From Physella acuta (Eukaryota; Mollusca; Gastropoda; Physidae): a stretch of DNA of 64,000 nucleotides. The translations under genes were made by a program, and so were the position numbers. This document shows, piece after piece, positions 1-11,404 of this stretch (position 1 is its first letter; each line of letters opens with the position of its first letter). The notes below the pieces were generated by a model, which saw nothing but the letters and a program-made list of their open reading frames with translations, was not told the DNA's origin and made no database searches. The stretch is from NCBI RefSeq assembly GCF_028476545.1, contig NW_026731784.1:682001-746000 (forward strand). Direction: 5' to 3'.

Positions 1-224
1 ACCTGACTACTCTATGCTCTGTTTCTCCTTTCTTCTGCTTGCCCTCATAACTATTTATAACGTATAACTTGCGACGTCAAAATAAATACAGGAAATATGA
101 TCAACACTATTTGCCGCGATCATTAATCATCAAATCACTATTTTGTAAGGGTATATGTGCCTATTACAGAGTTATGTAAATAAAAATCAATAAACAATTG
201 AATCTAGCACATTAATAAATTGCC
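1..224. other. AT-rich noncoding DNA, nothing recognised
   Basis: No convincing reading frame, terminal repeat or tandem repeat was seen on either strand before the 15-bp array begins. Confidence 0.5.
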
Positions 225-680
225 GTGCGGCGTCAAAACGGCCAATGACAAAACGGCCCCGTCAAAACGACCCCGACAAATCGGCCCCGACAAATAGGCC
301 CCGTCAAAATGACCCCGTCTAAAGGGCCAGCGACATATGGACCCCGTCATATAGGCTCCTGACAAATAGGCTCCCGTCATTTAGGCTACCGCCAAATAGG
401 CTCCCGTTATATCGGCTCTCGACAAAAAGGCTCCAGTCAATAAGGCTCCTGACAAATAGGCTCCCGTTATTTTGGCTCCCGACATATAGGCTCCCGTCAT
501 TTAGTTTTTTCCACAAAACGGCCCCCGTCATTACGACTCCCGACAAATAGGTTCCCGCCATTTAGTTTCTCCACAAAACGGCCCCCGTCATTACGACTCC
601 CGACAAATAGGCTAGCGTCATTTTGGCTCACGACAAAAAGGCTCCTGTCAATTTGGCTCCAGACAAAAGGACCACTGACA
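225..680 (+). repeat. 15-bp minisatellite, left arm of a foldback-like element
   Basis: Imperfect 15-bp units of the form GGCTCCCGACAAATA alternate with GGCTCCCGTCATTTA. The outermost units change to GGCCCCGTCAAAACG. The same unit in reverse complement makes the array at 2955-3385, and the outer edges of both arrays carry GTCAAAACGGCC. This is the layout of a Foldback-type element, with long inverted termini built of short tandem repeats. The array is interrupted at 680 by the hAT element at 681-1879. No target duplication was found for the outer element. Confidence 0.7.
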
Positions 681-1135
681 CAGTGGCGTAGCTACCGTAA
701 GGCTAGCGTAAGCAAGGCATAGGGGCCCAAGGCACATAGGGGCCCTTTTCCCTCATAAAAAATTAAAACTTTTACAATGGAATTTTAATATTTGTTACAT
801 ATAAATAATTTTAAAAAAGAAAAAGGTTAAAAGTTCCAAAAAGCCCCCCCCCCCCCACCGTTTCGGCAGTGGGATTCAATGTGTGTGTATGGGTCAAACA
901 GAGCCCAATCGTTATAATAACACTACAGGCGATATCACTTTGTCGTGCAAGACATTGAGAGAATCAGCGTATAAATAAACTTTTTAGCAGTAGTAGGCAA
1001 ACATAATAATATAGTATAAATACATAATCAGGACATATAAAATACAAAATGTTGCCTTCAGAATATTTATATATTAAAAAATATCCATCGTAAGTAGAAG
1101 TTGATCTCTTCGTTTAACTCCTCTGTAGCCTAACG

Positions 1136-1808
<673 letters not shown>

Positions 1809-1894
1809 GCCTAACGGCTGACGAAGGGGCCCACTGATAATTTTTGCATAGGGGCCCAAAAATCCTAGCTACGCCACTGCACTGACAATACCGT

Positions 1895-2036
1895 TTCTGT
1901 AGAGACTAAGTCTCCCGGCAAAGCGGTCTCATTGAATATGACATCTGCCAGTGGGACCCCTTCATCAATATTCTTTAGAGTTAGCTTATCCAACACTCTT
2001 ATGTAATACAACGTATGCATCTCTTGTTCGGCAGGC
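1895..2036 (-). pseudogene. Unrecognised coding-like patch
   Basis: One minus-strand frame is open for about 47 codons and reads like ordinary protein (EMHTLYYIRVLDKL, then IDEGVPLADVIFNETALPGD). It is flanked upstream by AT-rich DNA ending in AG, which could be a splice acceptor. It lies between two transposons within the inner part of the foldback-like element. I do not recognise the family. It may be a captured exon fragment or a chance open frame. Confidence 0.25.
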
Positions 2037-2196
2037 CTTATTTTTATATTAGTTTATCTATTATAAAATATAGTATGTTTTAATTTAAGGGTCATCTATC
2101 TATGACATCCATAATTGAGTCGGTTATTGGCTGTTCCAACTCATTGTGTGGGGAGAAGGGTCCACGCTGTACCTTCCTAACTGCAATATGCTTGTA

Positions 2197-2454
2197 CAGG
2201 GGCGTAGCGAGGGGGGGGGGGGGGCGGGGGGTGCGGACCGCACCGGGTGACACCATTTAGGGGGGTGACACCAAGGCAAAAAATAGCAAAGTATATAGAG
2301 AAAAAGTTGAGGGGGGGGGTGCAAATCGAAAGTTTGGGGGGGGGGTGCAAATCGAAAACTTGAAAGTTTGTCCCCGGGAAGGGTCGCAACGCCTCTGGGG
2401 TGGTGACACCATTAAGTGCCGCACCGGGTGACACCCGACCTCGCTACGCCACTG
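2197..2454. mobile_element. hAT-like MITE, CAGGGGCGTAGCGAG ends
   Basis: Starts CAGGGGCGTAGCGAG and ends CTCGCTACGCCACTG. The flanking octamers TGCTTGTA and TACTTGTA match at 7 of 8 positions, as an aged hAT target duplication. Inside are poly-G tracts and repeated GGGGTGCAAATCGAAA motifs. Same family as 1136-1808 and 5845-6129. Confidence 0.82.
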
Positions 2455-2719
2455 TACTTGTAGGTTATCAAAACAAAATGCTGTTATCATGTTAACATCA
2501 TGTATATCATACATTTACACTTCTGTGCTCGCTTTTAAGCAACAGATCTTTTCTGTTGTAAATTAAACATTATCAAAACTTTAGAATTGGTGGAATTTAG
2601 CTGTTAAGGGCTCGATTTGTTTGTGAATTAATGTTGGTTCATGAAAAAATAATTTCATTCGGGCATTAAAAAGAGGTTATGGTGGTATTGGAGGTAGGAC
2701 ACAATGGTTACTTTTATGC

Positions 2720-2928
2720 CAGGGGTCGGCAACCTGCGGCTCGCGAGCCGAATGCGGCTCTTTTGATATCAAGATGCGGCTCTCCAGCTCCTTGAACAAA
2801 TACTAATAATCTTAATAAAAAAATAAAATATTTGAAATAAAAAAAAATGTTTGTGGCTCTTTAAAACCAGGGAAATTTTGAAAATTGTAACTTTTGGCTC
2901 TTCCGCTTCAAAAGGTTGCCGACCCCTG
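2720..2928. mobile_element. hAT MITE, CAGGGGTCGGCAACC ends
   Basis: Terminal inverted repeats CAGGGGTCGGCAACC and GGTTGCCGACCCCTG, with a perfect 8-bp target duplication TTTTATGC at 2712-2719 and 2929-2936. It is 209 bp and noncoding, with internal GCGGCTC motifs. It is the best-preserved member of a family that recurs at 8263, 8480, 25085, 40931, 59495, 62673 and 63507. Confidence 0.93.
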
Positions 2929-2954
2929 TTTTATGCCAATAGTGGTCATATCAT

Positions 2955-3385
2955 TCATTTTTCTGGAGCCAATATGTCGGGAGTCATTTTGTCAAAAGCC
3001 AATATGTCGGGAGCCAATTTGTCGGTAGCCAAAATGTCGTGAGCCCATTTGCCGGGAGCCCATTTGTCTTGAGCCCTTATGTCGGGAGCCAATATGTCGG
3101 GAGCCGCTTTGTCGGGAGCCAATATGTCCTGAGCCTATTTGTCAGGGGTTAATATGTCGGGAGTCCATTTGTCGGGAGCCTAAATATCGGGAGCCCATTT
3201 GTCGGGAGCCTATATGTCGCAAGTCAATATGACGGGAGCCCATTTGACGGGAGCAAATAAGTCGGGGCCCTTTTGACGGGGCTATTTTGACGGGGTCGGT
3301 TTGTCGGGAGTCGATTTGACGGGTTTGTATTAACGGGGCCGTTTTGACGGGGCCGATTTGTCCCGGGCCGTTTTGACAGGGCACC
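2955..3385 (-). repeat. 15-bp minisatellite, right arm of the foldback-like element
   Basis: About 28 imperfect 15-bp units (GGAGCCAATATGTCG type) are the reverse complement of the units at 225-680. The outer edge (about 3240-3385) shifts to GACGGGGCCGTTTTGACG, mirroring the left outer edge. Because 15 bp is five codons, one frame looks like a pentapeptide-repeat protein. This is coincidental. Confidence 0.75.
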
Positions 3386-3409
3386 ACTTTTTTTTATCAA
3401 TTTTTAAAA

Positions 3410-4085
3410 TAAAACTAAACTTGCTGTAAAGTTGCCTTTGCTTGTTTTTAAACTATCCAAGGGAGACAACAATAACAAACGTGCATAATTATCGATTTAA
3501 AGTTCATGGAAAAAAATCTACGTTTAAAGTAATAGGAACAACACGCATTAAATGTAGAAAAAATGTTTCTATCGTAAAAAATGTCGATATTATTAAGCAA
3601 ACTACTCTCTTTTTCAAATTATAATTGTCTATAGTTATATAATGTGAAACAGTAGCATACGTGCACACATTTTGCTTTATAATCCAAAACATACCTTTTT
3701 AATTTCGGTATCTTGCTGACTACTTAATTTAATAATTTACTATTATTTTTTGCAGAAAATATTTCCCATACTAAACCTAGCCTAGCCCTGCCCAGGTACC
3801 CAGGAATCAATATGTAGTCTGTAATGATTGCTATCAGTTTCTGTGCGAATAATATACCAATCAAATACTCAATAAATGAGAGCAATAACATTTTCTGACA
3901 GGGGTTGAAATAACCTAAAACTCACTCATGAAATTGTGCAATATTTATTTGGACCAGCTAACACATTGTCATATCGTATTCTGTTAAGGTAAACCACATA
4001 CAATTATAAAGAAGTGTTATTCTGGTCTTTCAACCTAAACCACACTGACCCCATGGTACCAAACACGTGATTTTTTTTCAAAGTA
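3410..4085 (-). repeat. Interspersed repeat family U, copy 1
   Basis: Reverse-complement match to about 52880-53510, including CCCATGGTACCAAACACG, AATATTTATTTGGACCAGCT and GGAAATATTTTCTGCA-like blocks. Diverged, with no coding frame. A short piece containing the CCATGGTACCAAACACG motif recurs at 33288-33320. Confidence 0.7.
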
Positions 4086-4858
4086 CCAGAGCAGGGTTAG
4101 TTATTACTTAGGCTATCATTTTATTCTAATTCGTCATTGAGAATAAGTCCAAGATTGTGTTGTCTAATGCATAAAACGCCTAATACAAGCATTGACACAA
4201 ACTTCAACAATACAGTGCCTTAAACATTCCTGCATCATATAACTGTCAGTAACGAACTATCTAGCAACCCAAAACACTTACATGTTAACTCCGTAACCAA
4301 GGACGCCAAAGGTTGTGTGTTGTGGTACCACCCATATTCGTTTTCCTAACTAGCATGTTTCGTGTAAATAAAATGTAAGTAAATGTAGAGTGCCATTACT
4401 TTTTAAAGCGATAATTCAACTGATTTGTAAAACCAACTGCATTAATACATATTTAAAACAATAGTAGGAAGGAAACTACGAATTACTTCTTAGTAATTGA
4501 TTTTTAAATGACCTGAAAATTCAGCTTAAGCAATGTTTTAGTCTATTGAATTTTGCTTATTATTATTTTAAAGATCTTTGTGTAGACCTCAGAGTCCATA
4601 CCCTTAGTTATCTACCTACTGATTGCTGGTAGCGAAATATTTGTCCTTTATTTTTAAATTGATTAAAACATTAATACTTCAATTACATAATTTTATATTC
4701 CTAGTAAAATACAACATTATCCTCACATCGAACCCTTTCCTATTGCAAAATAACACAATACACAGAATGTTAACTTTTTTCTGTGGGCGGCAAAGATTTC
4801 AAATCGAACCAAATCATGATCCGCTTACTAAAAGATGTCCACAGCAATTATTCTATCT
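4086..4858. other. AT-rich noncoding DNA
   Basis: No gene or element ends were recognised. A short block near 4565-4600 (CTTTGTGTAGACCTCAGAG) recurs inverted near 10433-10460, so part of it is probably an old repeat. Confidence 0.4.
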
Positions 4859-5418
4859 CAGTGGTTCTTAAACTAGGGTCAATCGAAACCCATGGGTTTT
4901 GTGAGTTATTCTATCTCAGTGGTTCTTAACCTAGGGTAGATCGAAACCCATGGGTTTTATGAGTTATTCTATCTCAGTGGTTCTTAACCTAGGGTAGATC
5001 GAAACCCATGGGTTTTATGAGTTATTCTATCTCAGTGGTTCTTAAACTAGGGTCGATCGAAACCCATGGGTTTTGTGAGTTATTCTATCTCAGTGGTTCT
5101 TAACCTAGGGTAGATCGAAACCCATGGGTTTTGTGAGTTATTCTATCTCAGTGGTTCTTAAACTAGGGTCCATTGAAACCCATGGGTTTTATGAGTTATT
5201 CTATCTCAGTGGTTCTTAACCTAGGGTAGATCGAAACCCATGGGTTTTGTGAGTCAGTCTAAAGGGCTCGGCTGCTGTCTAGACACACACCAATCTCATA
5301 TGTTTCACATTAGGATTGTTCTTAGTGGGTACGATATTAAAATTAAGAAGGTTTCGATGATTGCGCACATGACATTAGTGGGGGTCGGTACCTTTACAAA
5401 TGTTAAGAACCACGATGT
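4859..5418 (+). repeat. 58-bp tandem array made from a hAT-like transposon end
   Basis: Seven exact-period units start at 4859, 4917, 4975, 5033, 5091, 5149 and 5207. Each begins CAGTGGTTCTTAA, a hAT-type terminal sequence, and ends with flank-like TTATTCTATCT. Two subtypes occur, AAACTAGGGTC and AACCTAGGGTAG, in the order A B B A B A B. After the last unit the element interior continues to a degraded opposite end, GTTAAGAACCAC, near 5402-5413. The repeat unit therefore spans the old target flank plus about 47 bp of the transposon end. Confidence 0.8.
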
Positions 5419-5844
5419 ATGTGTGTTAATCTACTAGATGATTGTTGTGCACGGTTTCAATATATTATATTAACTGAATCGATAGTAATACCATTTTATT
5501 TTTAATAAACATCAAATTACTGTAACTGCATTGTAACCAGATAAAAAAAAATGCACGCATTTAAATATAGCATGTCACAGTTTATAGATACTGTATTGTA
5601 TTTTGTGTGGAAATAAAATAACCTATTTACAATTGTTAGTAGCCAACACGATAAAAACAAATATATGCAGTGGCTTATACGGTTTACTTAGCATTGTGAA
5701 GGCCTGTAATATTGCTCTAGTTTACAAACACACCAACACAATGACAAAATCAAATAATATTTATTTTTATAAAATATAGGCACACATCAAATGATACCTA
5801 ACTGTAATCGCCAACAGTTTTCTGACATCATGATGTGTCCTACA
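5419..5844. other. AT-rich noncoding DNA
   Basis: I see no gene, element end or tandem repeat here. Confidence 0.4.
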
Positions 5845-6129
5845 CAGGGGCGTAGCGAGGGGGGGGGGGGCGGGGGGTGCGGACCGCACCGGATGACACC
5901 ATTTAGGGGGGGGGGGTGACACCAAGGCAAACATAGCAAAATATATAGAGAAAAACTCGAGGGGGGTGCAAATCGAAAGTTTGAGGGGGGGGGGGTGCAA
6001 ATCGAAAACTTGAGAGGGGGTGCAAATCGAAAATTAGAAAGTTTGTCACTGAGAAGGGTCTCTACGCCTCTGGGGGGGTGACACCATTAAGTGCCGCACC
6101 GGGTGACACCCGACCTCGCTACGCCACTG
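5845..6129. mobile_element. hAT-like MITE, CAGGGGCGTAGCGAG ends
   Basis: Starts CAGGGGCGTAGCGAG and ends CTCGCTACGCCACTG, with a perfect 8-bp target duplication GTCCTACA at 5837-5844 and 6130-6137. It is 285 bp and G-rich on the plus strand, with the GGGGTGCAAATCGAAA motif three times. The cleanest member of this family in the window. Confidence 0.92.
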
Positions 6130-6316
6130 GTCCTACACGTTCAATAGACTAACCGACACAAATGTGCTAACCTTGACCAATGGTCAGCTGACTGTTCCAC
6201 GGGACCAGTCATTACGTTTTAATGTTATCATGTTGTATTTGTTTTTGTCCATTGGGGCTTATTGTCTGAGAATTGGTTACAATTATTTATATCCGGAGAA
6301 TGACATAAGTGCACTG

Positions 6317-6640
6317 TTACGTTCCGGGTTAGTTTCAACTCAAGAGATGATTCGTGTTGACCTCAATACTTTTATTCGGTCTCAATTCTTTACACATAAA
6401 GAGCAGCCCTCGTCCTAACCGCTACTAACTAACCGCTGCCTAACCACCAACAATCGTTCACTCGCCCTTTTATACCCGCATTCGACCTTGGGATTACAAT
6501 ACATAAACACACCGGGGTTACTACACATTAGGGTGAACTCAACTCACACACGCACTCCCCGCTAAGTTCGAGACTATTCTACCCTATTCTAACCTGACCT
6601 CAAACTGACCCGTAAAATATACGAACGCCCATTCAGACGA
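6317..6640 (-). mobile_element. Probable solo or partial LTR of a retrotransposon (fossil)
   Basis: Read on the minus strand, the stretch has a TATAAAAGGG promoter-like box (about 6465-6475), then an AATAAA polyadenylation signal near 6370. It closes at ...GGAACGTAACA, the usual CA end of an LTR. The far end is not clear and no internal coding region is adjacent, so it is probably a partial or solo LTR. The superfamily cannot be told. Confidence 0.4.
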
Positions 6641-6699
6641 ATTAACCCCTTGTCCTAGAAAAGTGTATACATTAATGTTGCTGTTTTCTAAATGTACAT

Positions 6700-7020
6700 T
6701 ATAAGCAATTTATAATGTTTATTAGCTATAAAAATTATTTCTTTTAATTTTGTCTGAAACTGAAATTGTGTTAGGTACGTTTTTTCCAAAACTAACACTT
6801 TTATTCATAATGTTATTATATTTGAATTTATTAAAACTGATAGCTCTGTATTTTCTCTGCGTTGTTTCACTTGTTTTTTTTTTTTTTTGTTTTTTTTTCA
6901 AAATAAGAAAGGGCAAAAGTGAATATTAATTGTGTACAACTACATTTTTTTTCAGGCAGTAGGCCTATATTTGCTGATTTAGAACTCTAACCAATACATT
7001 ACTGTTCAGCTTTTTGTAAC
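6700..7020 (+). repeat. Interspersed repeat family Z fragment
   Basis: The block GATTTAGAACTCTAACCAATAC and its flanks match the Z copies near 26225-26290 and 42110-42180. It carries a TAGGCCTA octamer at 6960-6967 that those copies lack. Confidence 0.6.
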
Positions 7021-7730
7021 AGAGAAATATTTTAATTATTTAAATGCCCTACAAAAATATTCACGATATTTTTTCTAAAAAAACTTAATGTCTGATTCAA
7101 ACTTTATGTAGAAACAGTTGCGTATTTAGTTGCCAATTAGTATTGTAATTTATTTTTGTTTTAACTAAGGGAATACCTTTTAAGCTACTTCCCTTATTCT
7201 AATTCAAATAACAAAATGGGAAGTGACAAAAACAATTGTTTTAATAGATATACGTTTTACATTATTAACAACTAAATGATTCAACGATGTAGCTACGGAG
7301 TTTACATCCTAACTGTGTTTTATGTGATTTTGCAGCTGCAAAAGATTTATATGATCCACACTATAGACGACAATTTAAGGTGTATCATTTTACTCTACAT
7401 ACACCTATGTTACTTTTTTTTAAAAATATGCTGTTTCAAAATGTATTTCAGCAAGAGGTTTTAGTCAATACCACTTAACCCATAGCCACACAATACATGT
7501 ATAAGCCATGCTCTATTTTTGTAACTTTTTGGCCCATTCCCTCTGTCCATAGAAAAGTAAATTAGTAATTAATACATTCTTTAAAATAATTATAATTATT
7601 TGTATAATGTTTAAATAAACAAATGCCCAAATCAAATATAGACAACATGTATTCCACACACGTCATAGTTATGTTTGAAACACGGAGTTCTGAACACACA
7701 AAACAAACCTTGGTAACATTTCTGTGTTCA
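7021..7730 (+). repeat. Interspersed repeat family Y, copy 1
   Basis: Matches 35940-36420 (+), 48420-48880 (-) and 56370-56720 (+). Shared landmarks are AAATGGGAAGTGA, AAATGATTCAACGATGTA and GATTTTGCAGCTGCAAAA. No coding frame of note. Confidence 0.7.
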
Positions 7731-7775
7731 GATTTTTATAAACAACAACCTTAGCTCAGATGAATCCGCTGACAA

Positions 7776-7826
7776 AGAGGCTGATAATTGTTGCATTGGG
7801 CCCACAAATCCTAGCTACGCCACTGT
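7776..7826. mobile_element. End fragment of the CAGTGGCGTAGCTA hAT-like family
   Basis: Only the right end is present: GGGCCCACAAATCC followed by TAGCTACGCCACTG, as at 1849-1879. No partner end or duplication was found. Confidence 0.65.
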
Positions 7827-7831
7827 GTGTC

Positions 7832-8262
7832 GTCTTTGGCCTGTTAGAGTATGGCAGTCTAGTGAAAGGTTATGTGTCTCCCACTTTGGTCTATTAGAGT
7901 GTGGTAGTCTAGTGACAGCTTATGTGTCTCTCTCACTTTGGTCTGTTAGAGTATGGTAGTCTAGTGACAGATTATGTGTCTCTCTCACTTTGGTCTGTTA
8001 GAGTACGGTAGTCTAGTGAAAGGTTACGTGTCTCTCTCACTTTGGTCTGTTAGAGTATGGTAGTCTAGTGACAGGTTATGTGTCTCTCTCACTTTGGTCT
8101 GTTAGAGTACGGTAGTCTAGTGACAGGTTATGTGTCTCCCACTTTGGTCTGTTAGATTATGGTAGTCTAGCGGCAAGTTATGTGTCTCCCACTTTAGCCT
8201 GTTAGAGTATGGTAGTCTAGCGGCAAGTTATGTGTCTCCCACTTTGGTCTGTTAGAGTATGG
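7832..8262 (+). repeat. About 52-bp minisatellite
   Basis: Roughly nine units contain TCTGTTAGAGTATGGTAG and TTATGTGTCTC, with length variation caused by loss of a CTCT step. The last unit is cut at GAGTATGG by the hAT MITE that starts at 8263. Confidence 0.88.
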
Positions 8263-8466
8263 CAGGGGTCGGCAACCTTTTGAAGCGGAAGAGCCAAAAG
8301 TTACAATTTTCAAAATGTCCTTGGTTTTAAAGAGCCACTAACATTTTTCTATTTCAAATATTTTTTTTTATTACGATTATTAGTATTTGTGCAAGGAGCT
8401 GGAGGGCCGCATCTTGATATCAAGGGAGCCGCATGTGGCTCGCGAGCCGCGGGTTGCCGACCCCTG
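8263..8466. mobile_element. hAT MITE, CAGGGGTCGGCAACC ends (first of two)
   Basis: Full-length, with ends CAGGGGTCGGCAACC and GGTTGCCGACCCCTG, in the opposite internal orientation to 2720-2928. The flanking octamers GAGTATGG and CCTTACAC do not match, so the locus was rearranged or the flank lost after insertion. Confidence 0.88.
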
Positions 8467-8479
8467 CCTTACACTAAGG

Positions 8480-8687
8480 CAGGGGTCGGCAACCTTTTGA
8501 AGCGGAAGAGCCAAAAGTTACAATTTTCAAAATTTCCCTGGTTTTAAAGAGCCACTAACATTTTTTTTATTTCAAATATTTTATTTTTTGATTAAGATTA
8601 TTAGTATTTGTGCAAGGAGCTGGAGAGCCGCATCTTGATATCAAAAGAGCCGCATGCGGCTCGCGAGCCGCACGTTGCCGACCCCTG
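8480..8687. mobile_element. hAT MITE, CAGGGGTCGGCAACC ends (second of two)
   Basis: Full-length, 208 bp, with a perfect 8-bp target duplication CACTAAGG at 8472-8479 and 8688-8695. It lies 13 bp from the preceding copy in the same orientation, so this is a second, independent insertion. Confidence 0.93.
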
Positions 8688-8689
8688 CA

Positions 8690-10260
8690 CTAAGGGGTGA
8701 CCCACCAATTGAAACTGAACATTTCAATTGACAGAAAGAAAATTCTTACAGGCAATAATCATTCTTGGATTTGTGGAACACTTTACTATTTACCAAATCG
8801 GTTGTCTTTGAAAAATGTATAACGCTTGGCCACTGTTTTGTAACTAATTTATTTACCTCATATTAAAAAAAAAACATTAAAGTACAATGAAAATCCTGTT
8901 TGAGTATATCAACAGATTATTTATAAAATTTTAATGTGGCAACTATTAGCCCTTTTTAGTATATAAAAACAAAATGTAATGATATAAATATTTATTAAAG
9001 TTATTTTTAAGTTATTTCCCTTTATTTGATTTTGGAATAAGACATGTAGTATTTTGGAAACATTCATTTTTACTTTCTCGTATATACGAAGTATAGAGAA
9101 AGTCTTGTAATCGTGCAAAAAAAAAAAATCGAGATTTTTGCAAATCTCGACGTTTTGCATCTCACTGATACGGAAAAACATAATTTTGCAATCTTGTCCG
9201 TATGTCTGTGTGTCTGTGTGTGTGTGTGTCTGTGTGTGTGTGTGTCCGTGTGTAAACACGATAACTTGAGTACCGTTACAGCTAGGTTGATGAAATTTCA
9301 TATATAAGTATTTTATCAAAATCGTAGATCCGTATCAACTTTTGAGCGATTTCCGACAACCGGAAGTGGTACTTTTTCTACTTTGAATTTTTCAAAAGCC
9401 TATAACTTGAGTACTATTTCAGATAGATAAATGAAATTTCACATGTAAGTAAAAGATCTAATTCTCTACCTTCTGTTAAATTTTGAGTAATTTCCGTTGA
9501 CTGGAAGTAGTAATTTACGCTACTTCCGATTTCTCAAAAAACTAATGTAAATTTTTAAAGTACTAATACTATTGCGCACCATTATACACACCTTTATTAG
9601 GCGTTCGCTTGGTGCGCAATTGTTTTTTTTACTGAGATTCTATTCTATTTTTAAAAGTTTCAGTATTTAAAATGGATTAAAAATCATAACTATATCCCCA
9701 GTTACCATCCCCTGTTGTTTTATATAAGAATATTCGAGAAAGTTTAGGGGAGATCACTACCAGTTTATTTATTGCAGTTTTAAAATTACAAAACTCTAAC
9801 CTAATTTCGTATCTACTTAATATATATATATATAGGAATATTTTCACTGAATGCAACACTGTATCAGATATATCACGTTAGTAATCCACGTCATTTCTAT
9901 TGTTATTTCATAATTAAATTAAAATCCTTTAGGTACCTGGCCAGAGACGCGGACAGTTATAGCAGCTTGTTATTTTCTGACATAATCTCTTAGGAAAGTT
10001 GATAAAATATTACATTAATACAACTGTTTTTTTTAACACATACGTTTTAAATCATGTATGTGTTTAATATATCTTACAATCGAAATGTGGAAGCGCGTCT
10101 TCAAAGCCCCTTACATGTGCCTTAAATGTGTTTTAAATGTGTTTTACATACTGATTTCAGTCGACAGTGGGACTACCATATATCTGTTACAAGAGTTTAA
10201 AAGTGTTAGTTCCATAAAGCGAGTTTGTGTTGTATGCAGCCGTCATTGACCACACATGTG
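8690..10260 (-). repeat. Interspersed repeat family X, copy 1
   Basis: Collinear with 16610-17510 and, inverted, with 29700-30440 and 58740-59470. Landmarks are GGCCACTGTTTTGTA, TTGGAAACATTCATTTTTA, TATCACGTTAGTAA, CTGGCCAGAG and TTTAATATATCTTA. It is interrupted at about 9074-9768 by element E. No long open frame. Confidence 0.8.
9074..9768 (+). mobile_element. Element E, full-size copy
   Basis: The left end is TTTCTCGTATATACGAAG followed by GAGAAAGTCTTGTAATCG. The right end is GAATATTCGAGAAAG then GGGGAGATCAC. The interior has a (TG)n tract and two imperfect copies of a GATGAAATTTCA / CGGAAGT module. The X copy at 16990-17000 is uninterrupted at this point (CATTCATTTTTATTGCA), giving a paralogous empty site. 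Other copies lie at 31072-31640 (inverted) and 44393-44518 (deleted). The family is not identified. Confidence 0.75.
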
Positions 10261-11342
10261 ATCATGTTGTCTCTTGTGTTCTTTTGCAATCGGAAATGGT
10301 TCGAGGTGAGGATGATGTTGTAACTTACGGGGAATATACAAGTATGTATTTGAAGTACTCATGTTTTAATCAACTTAAAAAGAAAGGAGAAACATTTCGC
10401 TACCAGCAATCAGTAGGTTGAGAACTAAGGGAAAGGACTCTGAGGTCTACACAAAGAGCTTCTTTTTTTTTTCTTTTTTTTTCTTAACTCAGGATATCTT
10501 TATAACACATTGTTATGCAAAAAGAAAATTGTAATTATTCAATTTGCTTAAAATAATTGAAATCTGTCTAACAACATAATCACAGCAATGGTTTCAAGAT
10601 CAGCAAACATTGACATATAAACAATATCAAAATAATACCAGTTCAATAAACATACCGTAAAAAGAAATTAAAATTCCTATTGTGTTTTACAAAATCATCA
10701 AAAACATATTAATAATGTATGTGTAGGTCTTTTGATTATTTTTTCCAAAATGTATTTCAATAAAAATTATATAATACTAAATTTAAAGGTGATATCTAAG
10801 GTATAAAACGTATCAAAGTAATCATTAAACTAAACTAAAACAAAATTACAGACTATTTAAGTAGATTAGATGCTACATGGATAGTGACGTTACTTAATAC
10901 TCCATGTCGGGTTTAAAATGTAATCGAATACTTAATGAAATAAAGTAATTGATGTGTAATGTTTAGTACCAAAGAATTAAGCATTTATAATTTATATTTA
11001 GTACACAATTATAAAGCATTTGGTTTACATTCTGTTCTGCACTATAAAGCAAATGTACACTCTGTACGACATGTTAAAGCACTTATAATGTACACTATAT
11101 AACATATAATCAAGGATTAATGATTCGATAACAGACAGCACACTGGGATTTCCATAGATGACAAGAAATGCATAAATTAAAAAAAAGCAAAGACTCTATT
11201 TATGGTATGTGTGATCAAATAATTACCACAACAAATAGACACAAGTTTTTATTGCAAACAAAAATAATATCTACTCAAGCAATGTGCGGCAGCCAGTGTT
11301 GATATAATACTCTATAAACGTAGATATCTGGATTGACATAGA
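10261..11342. other. AT-rich noncoding DNA
   Basis: No gene, tandem repeat or element end was recognised between repeat X and the end of the USP30-like relic. A (T)n(C)(T)n tract lies near 10465-10485. Confidence 0.4.
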
Positions 11343-11404
11343 TTCAAATGCGCTCGTAAAACAGCATGTATGCCTCAGAAGATAGAACCTGTTGCTGGGA
11401 CACC

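Noticed and set aside
2851-3042. Pentapeptide-repeat-like protein (GANMSGANLS)
   Set aside because: It is the translation of a 15-bp minisatellite that begins inside a hAT MITE. The inverted array at 225-680 shows the repeat is noncoding.
7832-8262. Evenly spaced repeats considered as a CRISPR-like array
   Set aside because: The units are directly tandem with no unique spacers, in a eukaryotic context. The same holds for all other arrays here.
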